Below are positions 33,519-42,663 of a DNA stretch of 64,000 bases, piece by piece. Position numbers and translations under genes: made by a program. Where the stretch lies: the NCBI RefSeq assembly GCF_026343185.1, contig NZ_JAPEMA010000004.1, positions 124,001-188,000 of the forward strand, in the 5' to 3' direction. Positions within the stretch are counted from its first letter, which is position 1. Each line of letters starts with the position of its first letter. Origin of the DNA: Streptomyces sp. NBC_00091 (GTDB lineage Bacteria; Actinomycetota; Actinomycetes; Streptomycetales; Streptomycetaceae). The notes below the pieces were generated by a model, which did no database searches, was not told where the DNA came from, and saw nothing but the letters and a program-made list of their open reading frames with translations.

Positions 33519-34894
33519 GCGGCAGCGACCAGCGCGCCGTCGTCGTCGGCGGCGGACTCGCCGGAGTCACCGCCGCGCTCGAACTCGCCGACGCCGGACT
33601 GCGGGTCACCCTGCTGGAAGGGCGCCCCCGGCTCGGCGGGCTGGCCTTCTCCTTCAAGCGCGGCGACCTGACCGTCGACAACGGCCAGCACGTCTACCTG
33701 CGCTGCTGCACCGCCTACCGCTGGTTCCTCGACCGGGTCGACGGCGCCGCCCTGGCCCCGCTCCAGGACCGGCTCGACGTACCCGTCCTCGACGTGGCCC
33801 GCCCCGGCCGGCCCCGCCTCGGCCGGCTGCGCCGCAGCGCCCTGCCCGTACCCCTGCACCTGGCCGCCTCCCTGGCCACCTACCCGCACCTCTCCCTCGC
33901 CGAGCGGGCCGCCGTCGGCCGCGCCGCCCTCGCGCTGCGCCGCCTCGACCCCGCCGACCCGGCGCTCGACGGCCTCGACTTCGCCACCTGGCTCGCCCGC
34001 TACGGCCAGTCCCCGCGCACCGTCGAGGCCCTCTGGGACCTCGTCGGCATCGCCACCCTCAACGCCACCGCCGACCAGTCCTCCCTCGGCCTGGCCGCCA
34101 TGGTCTTCAAGACCGGCCTGCTCTCCGAGAACGGCGCCGCCGACATCGGCTGGGCCAGGGTCCCGCTCGGAGACCTCCACGACACCCTCGCCCGCAAGGC
34201 CCTCGACGCCGCCGGCGTACGGACCGAGCTGCGCACCCGGGTCACCGCCGTCTCCCGTACCGCGGAGGGCGGCTGGCAGGTCGACACCGAGGGCGAGTCC
34301 TTCGACGCGGGCACCGTCGTGTTCGCCGTCCCGCAGCGCGAGGCGCACGGCCTGCTGCCCGCCGGAGCGCTGGCCGACCCGGACAAGCTCCTCGACATCG
34401 CCACCGCCCCCATCCTCAACGTCCACGTGGTGTACGACCGCAAGGTCCTCAAGCAGCCCTTCTTCGCCGCACTCGGCACCCCCGTCCAGTGGGTCTTCGA
34501 CCGCACCGACGCCTCCGGACTCACCGACGGGGGCCAGTACCTGGCCCTGTCCCAGTCGGTCGCCCAGGACGACATCGACGAGCCCGTCTCGGTCCTGCGC
34601 GCCAAGTACCTGCCCGAGCTGGAACGGCTCCTGCCGGCCGCGCGCGGCGCGAAGGTACGGGACTTCTTCGTCACCCGCGAACGGACCGCCACCTTCGCCC
34701 CCACCCCCGGCGTCGGCCGGCTGCGCCCGGGCCACCGGACCGACACGCCGGGGCTCTACCTCGCCGGTGCGTGGACCGCCACCGGCTGGCCCGCGACCAT
34801 GGAGAGCGCCGTCCGCAGCGGCCTCGGCGCGGCCCACGCCGCGCTCGCCGCTCTCGGCCGCCCCCGCGAACACCCCCTGCAGGAGGCGGTATGA
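33515..34894 (+). CDS. hpnE: Hydroxysqualene dehydroxylase HpnE
   Basis: A 459-residue FAD amine-oxidase-fold enzyme that reduces hydroxysqualene to squalene, completing the HpnC/D/E route. The Rossmann dinucleotide motif is at G12, G14 and G17 (VVVGGGLAGVTAALELADAG), followed by VTLLEGRPRLGGLAFSF. The C-terminal FAD signature is LYLAGAWTATGWPATMESAV. The ATG at 33515 is used because it has CGGAGG nearby and begins the conserved domain; the longer in-frame reading from 33212 crosses the small ORF. Its stop overlaps the start of the prenyl synthase gene. Confidence 0.92.
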   Translation: MSGSDQRAVVVGGGLAGVTAALELADAGLRVTLLEGRPRLGGLAFSFKRGDLTVDNGQHVYLRCCTAYRWFLDRVDGAALAPLQDRLDVPVLDVARPGRPRLGRLRRSALPVPLHLAASLATYPHLSLAERAAVGRAALALRRLDPADPALDGLDFATWLARYGQSPRTVEALWDLVGIATLNATADQSSLGLAAMVFKTGLLSENGAADIGWARVPLGDLHDTLARKALDAAGVRTELRTRVTAVSRTAEGGWQVDTEGESFDAGTVVFAVPQREAHGLLPAGALADPDKLLDIATAPILNVHVVYDRKVLKQPFFAALGTPVQWVFDRTDASGLTDGGQYLALSQSVAQDDIDEPVSVLRAKYLPELERLLPAARGAKVRDFFVTRERTATFAPTPGVGRLRPGHRTDTPGLYLAGAWTATGWPATMESAVRSGLGAAHAALAALGRPREHPLQEAV

Positions 34895-36042
34895 GCATCA
34901 CGACCACCAGCACAGCACGTACAGGAACCAGAGGAGAGCCAGTGAACCCGGGGAACCCGGCTGTCGAGAACACGGATGCCGGCACGGGCGCGGCCGGAGG
35001 GGGAGTGGAGAAGGCCGACACCCTCGCCCTCCTGGAACGCGGCCGCACGCTGTCGACGCCCGTGCTCCGCGCGGCGGTGAGCCGGCTCGCGGCGCCCATG
35101 GACACCGTCGCCGCCTACCACTTCGGCTGGATCGACGCCCAGGGCAACCCGGCGGACGGCGACGGCGGCAAGGCCGTGCGCCCCGCCCTCGCGCTGCTCT
35201 CCGCCGAGGCGGCCGGCGTCGCCGCCGAGATCGGCATCCCCGGAGCCGTCGCGGTCGAGCTCGTCCACAACTTCTCCCTGCTGCACGACGACCTGATGGA
35301 CGGCGACGAGCAGCGCCGCCACCGCGACACGGTGTGGAAGGTGCACGGGCCCGCCCTCGCCATCCTGGTCGGCGACGCCCTCTTCGCCCTCGCCAACGAG
35401 GTGCTGCTGGAACTGGGCACCGTCGAGGCCGGCCGCGCGACCCGCCGCCTGACCACCGCCAGCCGCAAGCTCATCGACGGCCAGGCCCAGGACATCTCGT
35501 ACGAGCACCGCGAGCGCGTCAGCGTCGAGGAGTGCCTCGAGATGGAGGGCAACAAGACCGGAGCCCTGCTCGCGTGCGCGGTGTCGATCGGCGCCGTGCT
35601 CGGCGGCGCGGACGACCGTACGGCCGACAAGCTGGAGGAGTACGGCTACCACCTCGGCCTCGCCTTCCAGGCCGTCGACGACCTCCTCGGCATCTGGGGC
35701 GACCCGGAGTCCACGGGCAAGCAGACCTGGAGCGACCTGCGCCAGCGCAAGAAGTCCCTGCCCGTCGTCGCGGCCCTCGCGGCGGGCGGACCCGCATGTG
35801 AGGAGCTCGCGAGGCTGCTGGCGGCCGACGCCAAGAGCAACGACCTGGAGAACTTCTCCGAGGAGGAGTTCGCCCACCGCGCCGCGCTCATCGAGGCCGC
35901 CGGCGGCCGCCAGTGGACCGCCGACGAGGCGCGCCGCCAGCACGCGGTGGCGATCCGCGCGCTGGACGAAGTGGACATGCCGCAGCGGGTGCGGGAGCAG
36001 CTCGTGGCCCTCGCCGACTTCGTCGTCGTGCGCAAGAGGTGA
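34891..36042 (+). CDS. Polyprenyl (farnesyl-type) diphosphate synthase
   Basis: A 383-residue trans-prenyltransferase supplying farnesyl diphosphate for squalene formation. The first aspartate-rich motif is D133-D134-x-x-D137 (LLHDDLMDGDEQRR), and the second is at D263-D264 in FQAVDDLLGIWGD. The small residues before the first motif (NFSLLH) fit a C15-C20 synthase, but chain length is not certain. The ATG at 34891 overlaps the hpnE stop and is preceded by AGGAGG. An internal GTG at 34942 with its own GAGGAG site would remove 17 low-complexity residues and is a real alternative. Confidence 0.9.
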   Translation: MSITTTSTARTGTRGEPVNPGNPAVENTDAGTGAAGGGVEKADTLALLERGRTLSTPVLRAAVSRLAAPMDTVAAYHFGWIDAQGNPADGDGGKAVRPALALLSAEAAGVAAEIGIPGAVAVELVHNFSLLHDDLMDGDEQRRHRDTVWKVHGPALAILVGDALFALANEVLLELGTVEAGRATRRLTTASRKLIDGQAQDISYEHRERVSVEECLEMEGNKTGALLACAVSIGAVLGGADDRTADKLEEYGYHLGLAFQAVDDLLGIWGDPESTGKQTWSDLRQRKKSLPVVAALAAGGPACEELARLLAADAKSNDLENFSEEEFAHRAALIEAAGGRQWTADEARRQHAVAIRALDEVDMPQRVREQLVALADFVVVRKR

Positions 36043-36160
36043 TCACCGCCGGATTTTGGATATGAATCGCGAGTCGCCGGCCGGCGGCGCCAGCTGCTGA
36101 GGCGCCCCGGCCGACGGCAGACCCCAGCACGGCAGAGGAACACTGTTCGAAGGGGAAGCC

Positions 36161-38182
36161 ATGACAGCGACGACCGACGGCGGCGGTGCAATGGCCGGCG
36201 GCGCGGATCCGGAACACGACGGTACGACGGCCACGGCGGCCGCCCCGGCGGCGGGACCGCCCGGCCTGCGGCGGGACGTCCAGGAGGCCACCGACCGGGC
36301 CGTGGGCGAACTGCTGGCCCGCCAGGACCCGGTGGGCTGGTGGAAGGGCGACCTGGAGACCAACGTCACCATGGACGCCGAGGACCTGCTGCTGCGGCAG
36401 TTCCTCGGCATCCGGGACGAGGCCGTCACCCACGCCACCGCCCTGTTCATCCGGGGCGAGCAGCAGGCCGACGGCACCTGGGCCACCTTCCACGGCGGAC
36501 CGCCCGTACTCTCCGCCACCATCGAGGCGTACGTCGCCCTGCGCCTGGCCGGGGACCCGCCCGACGCCCCGCACATGGCCCGCGCCTCGGCCTGGATCCG
36601 GGCCCACGGGGGGATCGCCTCCGCCCGGGTGTTCACCCGGATCTGGCTGGCGCTCTTCGGCTGGTGGAGCTGGGACCACCTGCCCGAACTGCCGCCCGAG
36701 CTGGTCTTCCTGCCGCCCTGGGTGCCGCTCAACATCTACGACTTCGGCTGCTGGGCCCGCCAGACGATCGTCCCGCTCACCATCGTCTCCGCACTGCGGC
36801 CGGTCCGCCCCGCACCCTTCGCCCTCGACGAGCTGCACACCGACGCGCGCGACCCGGACCCGGCCAAGCCACCCGCCCCGCTGGCCAGTTGGGACGGGGC
36901 CTTCCAGCGGATGGACAAGGCCCTGCACCTCTACCGGCGCATCGCCCCGCGCCGGCTGCGCAAGGCGGCCATGGACTCCGCCGCCCGCTGGATCATCGAG
37001 CGCCAGGAGAACGACGGCTGCTGGGGCGGGATCCAGCCCCCCGCCGTGTACTCCGTGATCGCCCTCCACCTGCTCGGCTACGACCTCGAGCACCCGGTGA
37101 TGCGGGCCGGGCTGGACTCCCTCGACCGCTTCGCGGTGTGGCGCGAGGACGGCGCCCGGATGGTCGAGGCCTGCCAGTCCCCGGTCTGGGACACCTGCCT
37201 CGCCGCCATCGCCCTCGCCGACGCGGGAGTCCGCCCCGACCACCCGGCCCTGGTCAGGGCCGCGGACTGGATGCTCGGCGAGGAGATCCGTCGCCCCGGG
37301 GACTGGGCCGTGCGCCGGCCCGGACTCGCCCCCGGCGGCTGGGCCTTCGAGTTCCACAACGACAACTACCCCGACATCGACGACACCGCCGAGGTGGTCC
37401 TGGCACTGCGCCGGATCAGGCACCCCGAACCGGCGAAGGTCGAGGCGGCCATCGCCCGCGGGGTCTCCTGGAACCTCGGCATGCAGTCGAGGAACGGCGC
37501 CTGGGGCGCCTTCGACGCCGACAACACCAGCCCCTTCCCCAACCGGCTGCCCTTCTGCGACTTCGGCGAGGTCATCGACCCGCCCTCGGCCGACGTCACC
37601 GCCCACGTGGTGGAGATGCTCGCGGCGGAGGGCAGGGCCGCCGACCCCCGCACCCGGCGGGGCCTCGCCTGGCTCCTCGCCGAACAGGAGCCGGAGGGGC
37701 CCTGGTTCGGCCGCTGGGGCACCAACTACGTCTACGGGACGGGCTCGGTGGTGCCGGCCCTCACCGCCGCCGGGATCGCCCCCTCGCACCCCGCGGTCCG
37801 GCGGGCCGTGCGCTGGCTGGAATCCGTACAGAACGAGGACGGCGGATGGGGCGAGGACCAGCGCTCCTACCAGGACCGCTCCTGGGCCGGGAAGGGCGCC
37901 TCGACCGCCTCCCAGACCGCCTGGGCGCTGATGGCTCTGCTGTCGGCGGGGGAGCGTGCGGGCAAGGCCGTCGAGCGGGGCCTGGCGTACCTGGTGGAGA
38001 CCCAGTGCCCCGACGGGACCTGGGACGAGCCGCACTTCACCGGCACCGGATTCCCCTGGGACTTCTCCATCAACTACCACCTCTACCGGCAGGTGTTCCC
38101 GCTCACCGCCCTCGGCCGCTACCTCCACGGAGAACCCTTCGGCCCGGAGCGGCAGCACGCCTCAGCGGCCGGGGAGGCATGA
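36161..38182 (+). CDS. shc: Squalene-hopene cyclase
   Basis: Cyclises squalene to hopene and hopanol at the membrane. It is 673 residues long, the normal SHC size. The catalytic protonating motif D-x-D-D is at D405-I-D407-D408 (YPDIDDTAEVV). Several QW repeats are visible (for example QNEDGGWGED, RQENDGCWGGIQ and QCPDGTWDE), and the end is the conserved HLYRQVFPLTALGRY. Residues 1-45 are a low-complexity extension. The ATG at 36161 lies 118 bases after the prenyl synthase. Its stop overlaps the hpnG start (ATGATG). Confidence 0.95.
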   Translation: MTATTDGGGAMAGGADPEHDGTTATAAAPAAGPPGLRRDVQEATDRAVGELLARQDPVGWWKGDLETNVTMDAEDLLLRQFLGIRDEAVTHATALFIRGEQQADGTWATFHGGPPVLSATIEAYVALRLAGDPPDAPHMARASAWIRAHGGIASARVFTRIWLALFGWWSWDHLPELPPELVFLPPWVPLNIYDFGCWARQTIVPLTIVSALRPVRPAPFALDELHTDARDPDPAKPPAPLASWDGAFQRMDKALHLYRRIAPRRLRKAAMDSAARWIIERQENDGCWGGIQPPAVYSVIALHLLGYDLEHPVMRAGLDSLDRFAVWREDGARMVEACQSPVWDTCLAAIALADAGVRPDHPALVRAADWMLGEEIRRPGDWAVRRPGLAPGGWAFEFHNDNYPDIDDTAEVVLALRRIRHPEPAKVEAAIARGVSWNLGMQSRNGAWGAFDADNTSPFPNRLPFCDFGEVIDPPSADVTAHVVEMLAAEGRAADPRTRRGLAWLLAEQEPEGPWFGRWGTNYVYGTGSVVPALTAAGIAPSHPAVRRAVRWLESVQNEDGGWGEDQRSYQDRSWAGKGASTASQTAWALMALLSAGERAGKAVERGLAYLVETQCPDGTWDEPHFTGTGFPWDFSINYHLYRQVFPLTALGRYLHGEPFGPERQHASAAGEA

Positions 38183-38817
38183 TGCCCGCCAGAGCGGAGC
38201 CCCCGCCGCTGCTGGTCGCCTGCGCCCTGCGCATCGAGCGGGCGGCCCTGCGCGGCGCGGCCCGGGGCGGGCCCGGGGCCGGCGCCCTGCTGCGTACCGG
38301 CATGGGCCCCCGCGCCGCCGAGCGGGCCGTCGCCCGCGCCCTGGAGAGGCCCGGGATGGGGCGGGCGGCCGTCCTCGCGACCGGGTTCTGCGCCGGCCTC
38401 GTCCCCGGCATGCACCCCGGCGACCTGGTCGTCGCCGAGGAGACCCGGGACCCCCGCGGGGTGGTCACCTGCACCGGCACCGCCCTGCTCGCCGAGGCAC
38501 TGGCCCGCGCCGTTCCCGGCCGGACCGTGCACACCGGCGCACTGACCGGATCCGACCACGTCGTCCGGGGCCAGGAGCGCGCGCAGCTGCGCGCCACCGG
38601 CGCCGTCGCGGTCGACATGGAGTCCGCGGCCACCTTGTGGGCCGCCGCCGCGCCGGGGCGTCCGGTTGCGGCCGTCCGGGTGATCGTGGACGCTCCGGAG
38701 CACGAGCTCGTCCGTATCGGCACGGTTCGCGGTGGAATATCTGCCTTCCGTGTACTGCGTGCCGTACTACCCGCGTTTTATGAATGGCACCGTTCGTTGC
38801 TGCTTCCCAGGAGGTGA
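38179..38817 (+). CDS. hpnG: HpnG, nucleoside phosphorylase-family hopanoid enzyme
   Basis: A 212-residue member of the purine/MTA nucleosidase superfamily that removes adenine from adenosylhopane to give ribosylhopane. Expected segments are present: LATGFCAGLVPGMHPGDLVVAEE at the phosphate/ribose side, LTGSDHVV, and the base-site VDMESAATLWAAA. The ATG at 38179 overlaps the shc stop; the ATG at 38182 is equally possible. It is followed after six bases by hpnH, whose product makes the substrate. HpnG homologues are short and diverge from MtnN, as here. Confidence 0.88.
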   Translation: MMPARAEPPPLLVACALRIERAALRGAARGGPGAGALLRTGMGPRAAERAVARALERPGMGRAAVLATGFCAGLVPGMHPGDLVVAEETRDPRGVVTCTGTALLAEALARAVPGRTVHTGALTGSDHVVRGQERAQLRATGAVAVDMESAATLWAAAAPGRPVAAVRVIVDAPEHELVRIGTVRGGISAFRVLRAVLPAFYEWHRSLLLPRR

Positions 38818-38823
38818 AACCAG

Positions 38824-39855
38824 ATGGCCATGCCCTTGCGACAGTCCATCAGGGTCGGGACCTATCTTCTCGAACAGAAGCTCCGCAAGCGTGAGAAGTT
38901 CCCGCTGATCGTCGAGCTGGAGCCGCTCTACGCCTGCAACCTGGCGTGTGAAGGCTGCGGGAAGATCCAGCACCCGGCCGGGGTGCTCAAGCAGCGCATG
39001 CCCGTCGCCCAGGCGGTCGGCGCCGTGCTGGAGTCCGGCGCGCCGATGGTCTCCATCGCGGGCGGCGAGCCCCTGATGCACCCGCAGATCCACGAGATCG
39101 TGCGGCAGCTGGTGGCGAAGCGGAAATACGTCTTCCTCTGCACCAACGCCATGCTGCTCCGCAAGAAGATCGAGAAGTTCACCCCGTCGCCCTACTTCGC
39201 CTTCGCCGTCCACATCGACGGACTGCGTGAACGCCACGACGAATCGGTGGCCAAGGAAGGCGTCTTCGACGAGGCGGTCGCGGCCATCAAGGAGGCGAAG
39301 AGCCGCGGATTCCGGGTGACCACCAACTCCACCTTCTTCAACACCGACACCCCGCAGACGATCATCGAGGTACTGAACTTCCTCAATGACGACCTCCAGG
39401 TAGACGAGATGATGATCTCGCCCGCCTACGCCTACGAAAAGGCACCCGACCAGGAGCACTTCCTGGGCGTCGAACAGACCCGGGAACTCTTCAAGAAGGC
39501 CTTCGCCGGAGGAAACCGCCGCCGCTGGCGGCTCAACCACTCCCCGCTCTTCCTCGACTTCCTGGAGGGCAAGGCCGATTTCCCCTGCACCGCCTGGGCC
39601 ATTCCGAATTACTCGCTCTTCGGCTGGCAGCGCCCCTGCTACCTGATGAGCGACGGCTACGTGCCCACCTACCGGGAACTGATCAACGACACCGACTGGA
39701 GCAAGTACGGCCGCGGGAAGGACCCGCGCTGCGCGAACTGCATGGCGCACTGCGGCTACGAGCCCACCGCCGTCCTCGCCACCATGGGCTCCCTCAAGGA
39801 GTCCCTGCGCGCCGCCCGCGAGACCATCGCCGGCAACCGGGACGCGTCGGCATGA
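38824..39855 (+). CDS. hpnH: Adenosyl-hopene transferase HpnH (radical SAM)
   Basis: Attaches a 5'-deoxyadenosyl group to diploptene, the first step to elongated C35 hopanoids. It is 343 residues long with the radical SAM triad C38, C42, C45 (YACNLACEGCGK), the GGEPLMHPQI segment and the HpnH-type C-terminal cysteine region (RCANCMAHCGYEPTA). The start has AGGAGGTG at good spacing. The stop overlaps the hpnO start (ATGA). The first residues (MPLRQSIRVGTYLLEQKL) form an amphipathic helix that may touch the membrane. Confidence 0.93.
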   Translation: MAMPLRQSIRVGTYLLEQKLRKREKFPLIVELEPLYACNLACEGCGKIQHPAGVLKQRMPVAQAVGAVLESGAPMVSIAGGEPLMHPQIHEIVRQLVAKRKYVFLCTNAMLLRKKIEKFTPSPYFAFAVHIDGLRERHDESVAKEGVFDEAVAAIKEAKSRGFRVTTNSTFFNTDTPQTIIEVLNFLNDDLQVDEMMISPAYAYEKAPDQEHFLGVEQTRELFKKAFAGGNRRRWRLNHSPLFLDFLEGKADFPCTAWAIPNYSLFGWQRPCYLMSDGYVPTYRELINDTDWSKYGRGKDPRCANCMAHCGYEPTAVLATMGSLKESLRAARETIAGNRDASA

Positions 39856-41288
39856 CGACCGGACAGGGCGGGGGCGGGGGCGGGGGCGGGAGCGGACAGG
39901 GCGGGCCGAAGGGCTTCGACCTCGCCGCGCTCCTGGCCGAGCGCGGCGGGGAACGCTACGAGCTGCACGCCCGCCACCTCAACCACCAGCTGCCCCGCAT
40001 GCTGCACACCATCGGCTTCGACAAGGTCTACGAGCGGGCCGAGGGTGCCCACTTCTGGGACGCCGAGGGCAACGACTACCTGGACATGCTGGCCGGGTTC
40101 GGAGTGATGGGCCTGGGCCGGCACCACCCGGTGGTACGCCAGGCCCTGCACGACGTCCTGGACGCCCAGCTCGCCGACCTGACCCGCTTCGACTGCCAGC
40201 CGCTGCCCGGGCTGCTGGCCGAGAAGCTGCTCTCGTACAGCCCCCACCTGGACCGGGTCTTCTTCGGCAACAGCGGCACCGAGGCGGTGGAGACCGCCCT
40301 GAAGTTCGCCCGGTACGCGACCGGGCGGCCCAGGATCCTCTACTGCGACCACGCCTTCCACGGGCTGACCACGGGCTCGCTGTCGGTCAACGGCGAAGGC
40401 GGCTTCCGCGACGGCTTCGCCCCGCTGCTCCCCGACACGAAGATCGTGCTCGGGGACCTGGCCGCGCTCGAGCGCGAACTGCGGCGCGGGGACGTGGCCG
40501 CCTTCGTGGTCGAACCCGTCCAGGGCAAGGGGGTGCTCGCCCCACCGCCCGGGTTCCTGCGCGCCGCGCAGGAGCTCCTGCACCGGCACAAGGCGCTCCT
40601 GATCGCCGACGAGGTGCAGACCGGCCTCGGACGGACCGGCACCTTCTACGCGTACCAGCACGAGCCGGGCGTGGAGCCGGACCTGGTGTGCGTGGCCAAG
40701 GCCCTCTCCGGCGGCTACGTGCCGGTCGGCGCGACCCTGGGCAAGGACTGGATCTTCCAGAAGGTCTACTCGTCCATGGACCGGGTGCTGGTGCACTCCG
40801 CCAGCTTCGGTTCCAACGCCCAGGCGATGGCGGCCGGGCTGGCGGTGCTGTCGGTCATGGAGGACGAGCAGCTGGTGGCCAACGCCCGTGCCATGGGCGA
40901 CCTGCTGCGCGGGCGGCTCGCGGCGCTCGTGGACGAGTACGAACTGCTCCACGAGGTGCGCGGGCGCGGGCTGATGATCGGCATCGAGTTCGGCAGGCCC
41001 TCCTCCCTGGCCCTGCGCAGCCGGTGGACCGTGCTCCAGGCGGCCCGCAAGGGGCTGTTCGCCCAGATGGTCGTGGTGCCGCTGCTGAGCAAGCACCGGA
41101 TCCTCACCCAGGTCTCCGGGGACCACCTGGAGGTCATCAAGCTCATCCCGCCGCTCGTCGTGGACGAGGCGGACGTGGAGCGCTTCGTCGCGGCCTTCCG
41201 GGAGGTCATGGACGAGGCGCACGGCGGGGGCGCGCTGATGTGGGACTTCGGCCGGACGCTGGTGAAGCAGGCGGTCGGCAACCGCTGA
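39852..41288 (+). CDS. hpnO: Class III aminotransferase HpnO
   Basis: A PLP-dependent aminotransferase of 478 residues placed to form aminobacteriohopanetriol. The PLP lysine is K283 in CVAKALSGGYVP, the aspartate is in LIADEVQTGLGRTG, and the phosphate-binding region is FGNSGTEAVETAL. The first 18 residues are an unusual glycine tract (eight Gly in a row). It follows hpnH directly with an ATGA overlap. In S. coelicolor, as I recall, ispG and dxs copies sit between these two genes; they are missing here. A hairpin terminator follows. Confidence 0.88.
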   Translation: MTTGQGGGGGGGGSGQGGPKGFDLAALLAERGGERYELHARHLNHQLPRMLHTIGFDKVYERAEGAHFWDAEGNDYLDMLAGFGVMGLGRHHPVVRQALHDVLDAQLADLTRFDCQPLPGLLAEKLLSYSPHLDRVFFGNSGTEAVETALKFARYATGRPRILYCDHAFHGLTTGSLSVNGEGGFRDGFAPLLPDTKIVLGDLAALERELRRGDVAAFVVEPVQGKGVLAPPPGFLRAAQELLHRHKALLIADEVQTGLGRTGTFYAYQHEPGVEPDLVCVAKALSGGYVPVGATLGKDWIFQKVYSSMDRVLVHSASFGSNAQAMAAGLAVLSVMEDEQLVANARAMGDLLRGRLAALVDEYELLHEVRGRGLMIGIEFGRPSSLALRSRWTVLQAARKGLFAQMVVVPLLSKHRILTQVSGDHLEVIKLIPPLVVDEADVERFVAAFREVMDEAHGGGALMWDFGRTLVKQAVGNR

Positions 41289-41294
41289 GCCGGG

Positions 41295-41323
41295 GGCCGG
41301 AGGGGGCCCGTCCCCCTCCGGCC
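41295..41323. terminator. Bidirectional hairpin terminator after hpnO
   Basis: GGCCGGAGGGGG pairs with CCCCCTCCGGCC around a five-base loop, between the convergent hpnO and phosphatase genes. Confidence 0.78.
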
Positions 41324-41355
41324 GCCGTCCCCTGCGGCCCCTGCGGCCCCTGCGG

Positions 41356-42174
41356 TCAGTCCAGGAGCCGCTCCCGCAGCCGGTCCAGCACCTCGGGGGC
41401 GAGCCCGAGCCCCTCGGCGAGGTATGCGTCCACTCCGCCCCACTGCTCGTCGATGGTCTCGAAGGCCGCGAGCAGGTACCCGGAGCGGGCGTCGAACAGG
41501 GGCGCCAGCAGCTCCATCACCTCGGGGGAGCGGGCCTCGGGCGCCTCGCTGCCGCGGCGCACCCGGTAGCGGTTGTGCGGGGCGTTCGACTCCAGGTAGT
41601 CCGCCACGATCGCCTCGCGCTCGACGCCGAGGGCGAGCAGCGTCACGGCGATCGACAGCCCCGCCCGGTCCTTGCCCGCCGCGCAGTGCATGAGCGCCGG
41701 CACGCTGTCCCGCGCGAGCGCGTGCACGACCCGGCTGTGCTCGGCGGTGCGGGTACGGATCATGGCGCGGTACGAGTTCGCCATGCGGGCGGCCGCCTTG
41801 CCCTCGCCCAGGACGGCGCGGAGCTGGTCGAGGTCGCCGTCGCGGACCATCGTCCAGAACTCCCGGCCGTCGGCCGGATCCGTCAGCGGGATGTTCACGT
41901 TGAGGACACCCGGCAGTTCGACGTCGGCCCCCTCCAGGGCCTGGTCGGCTCCGTTGCGGAAGTCGAAGACGGTGTGCAGGCCCAGCGAGGCGAGGAACTC
42001 TGCGTCGGTTTCGGTGGCATGCGCGAGATGTCCGCTTCGAAACAGTCGTCCCGGCCTGACCCTTCGTCCGTCCGTGGTCGGCAGCCCGCCCACGTCACGG
42101 AAGTTGCGCACTCCGGAGAGCTCCGGCCCCGGTTCGGGGCGGGCCGGAAGGGGCTGGGGTATCTGCTGGGTCAC
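41356..42174 (-). CDS. Tyrosine-protein phosphatase (PTP-like, IphP/PtpB type)
   Basis: A 272-residue phosphatase with the P-loop H-C164-AAGKDRAG (CX5R), preceded by the family's NFRDVGGLP segment near residue 25 and LFRSGHL near 45. The mid-protein DFRN and the helical C-terminus match the atypical bacterial group that includes Mycobacterium PtpB and IphP. Activity on phosphoserine or phosphoinositides is also possible for this group. There is no signal peptide, so it is cytosolic. It is convergent with hpnO and divergent from the riboswitch-controlled peptidase. Confidence 0.87.
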   Translation of the reverse strand: MTQQIPQPLPARPEPGPELSGVRNFRDVGGLPTTDGRRVRPGRLFRSGHLAHATETDAEFLASLGLHTVFDFRNGADQALEGADVELPGVLNVNIPLTDPADGREFWTMVRDGDLDQLRAVLGEGKAAARMANSYRAMIRTRTAEHSRVVHALARDSVPALMHCAAGKDRAGLSIAVTLLALGVEREAIVADYLESNAPHNRYRVRRGSEAPEARSPEVMELLAPLFDARSGYLLAAFETIDEQWGGVDAYLAEGLGLAPEVLDRLRERLLD

Positions 42175-42445
42175 GTGTACTCCTCCGCGTGGTCCTGTGA
42201 TGTCCGAATTGGTCCGGTTGGGAACAACTTGCCATAGGTGGAGGCGAGATCGGGCCGGGCCCCGTGAGCCAGATCATACGGTGACCGAGCGTGCCTGATC
42301 ACGAGAACCGAATTCCCTTGTGGGGGCGGTTGTTGATGGGGTGGAATGGACACAGGGTGACCAGAATTCCATTGATCCCCCATATCTGCGATTCCGTCAG
42401 GGAATTCGTGGCTTGTTGCCCGACGCTCCACTCGATTACCTTCGC

Positions 42446-42652
42446 GATCGATCCGGGTGGACCGCCTAATCCTGCCGCCGCCCGGGAACCGCACCCGACC
42501 ATCGACGCGCGCGGCAGGAGCGGGGGAACCACGTAAGCCGCTGCTTCCGGATCATTTCCGGCGCAGCTCGGGGTGAAGCCGCACTCGTGCTCCGCACGTA
42601 CGGCCGGACATCTCCAGTCCGAACCCGACAGCTCACCTCGCAGGCGCCGGAG
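42446..42652 (+). ncRNA. ydaO/yuaA-type (c-di-AMP) riboswitch
   Basis: The leader of the M23 peptidase gene carries the conserved blocks of the ydaO riboswitch in order: GATCG...ACCGCCTAATCCTGCCG, then GGAGCGGGGGAACCA, then GGGGTGAAGCCGC, and near the end GTCCGAACCCGACAGCT and ACCTCGCAGGCG. It lies 12 bases before the peptidase ATG. In Streptomyces this class precedes cell-wall hydrolase genes such as rpfA, and c-di-AMP binding normally lowers expression. The 271 bases between the phosphatase start and this element carry no gene and should hold both divergent promoters. Confidence 0.9.
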
Positions 42653-42663
42653 AGGAATTCGCC

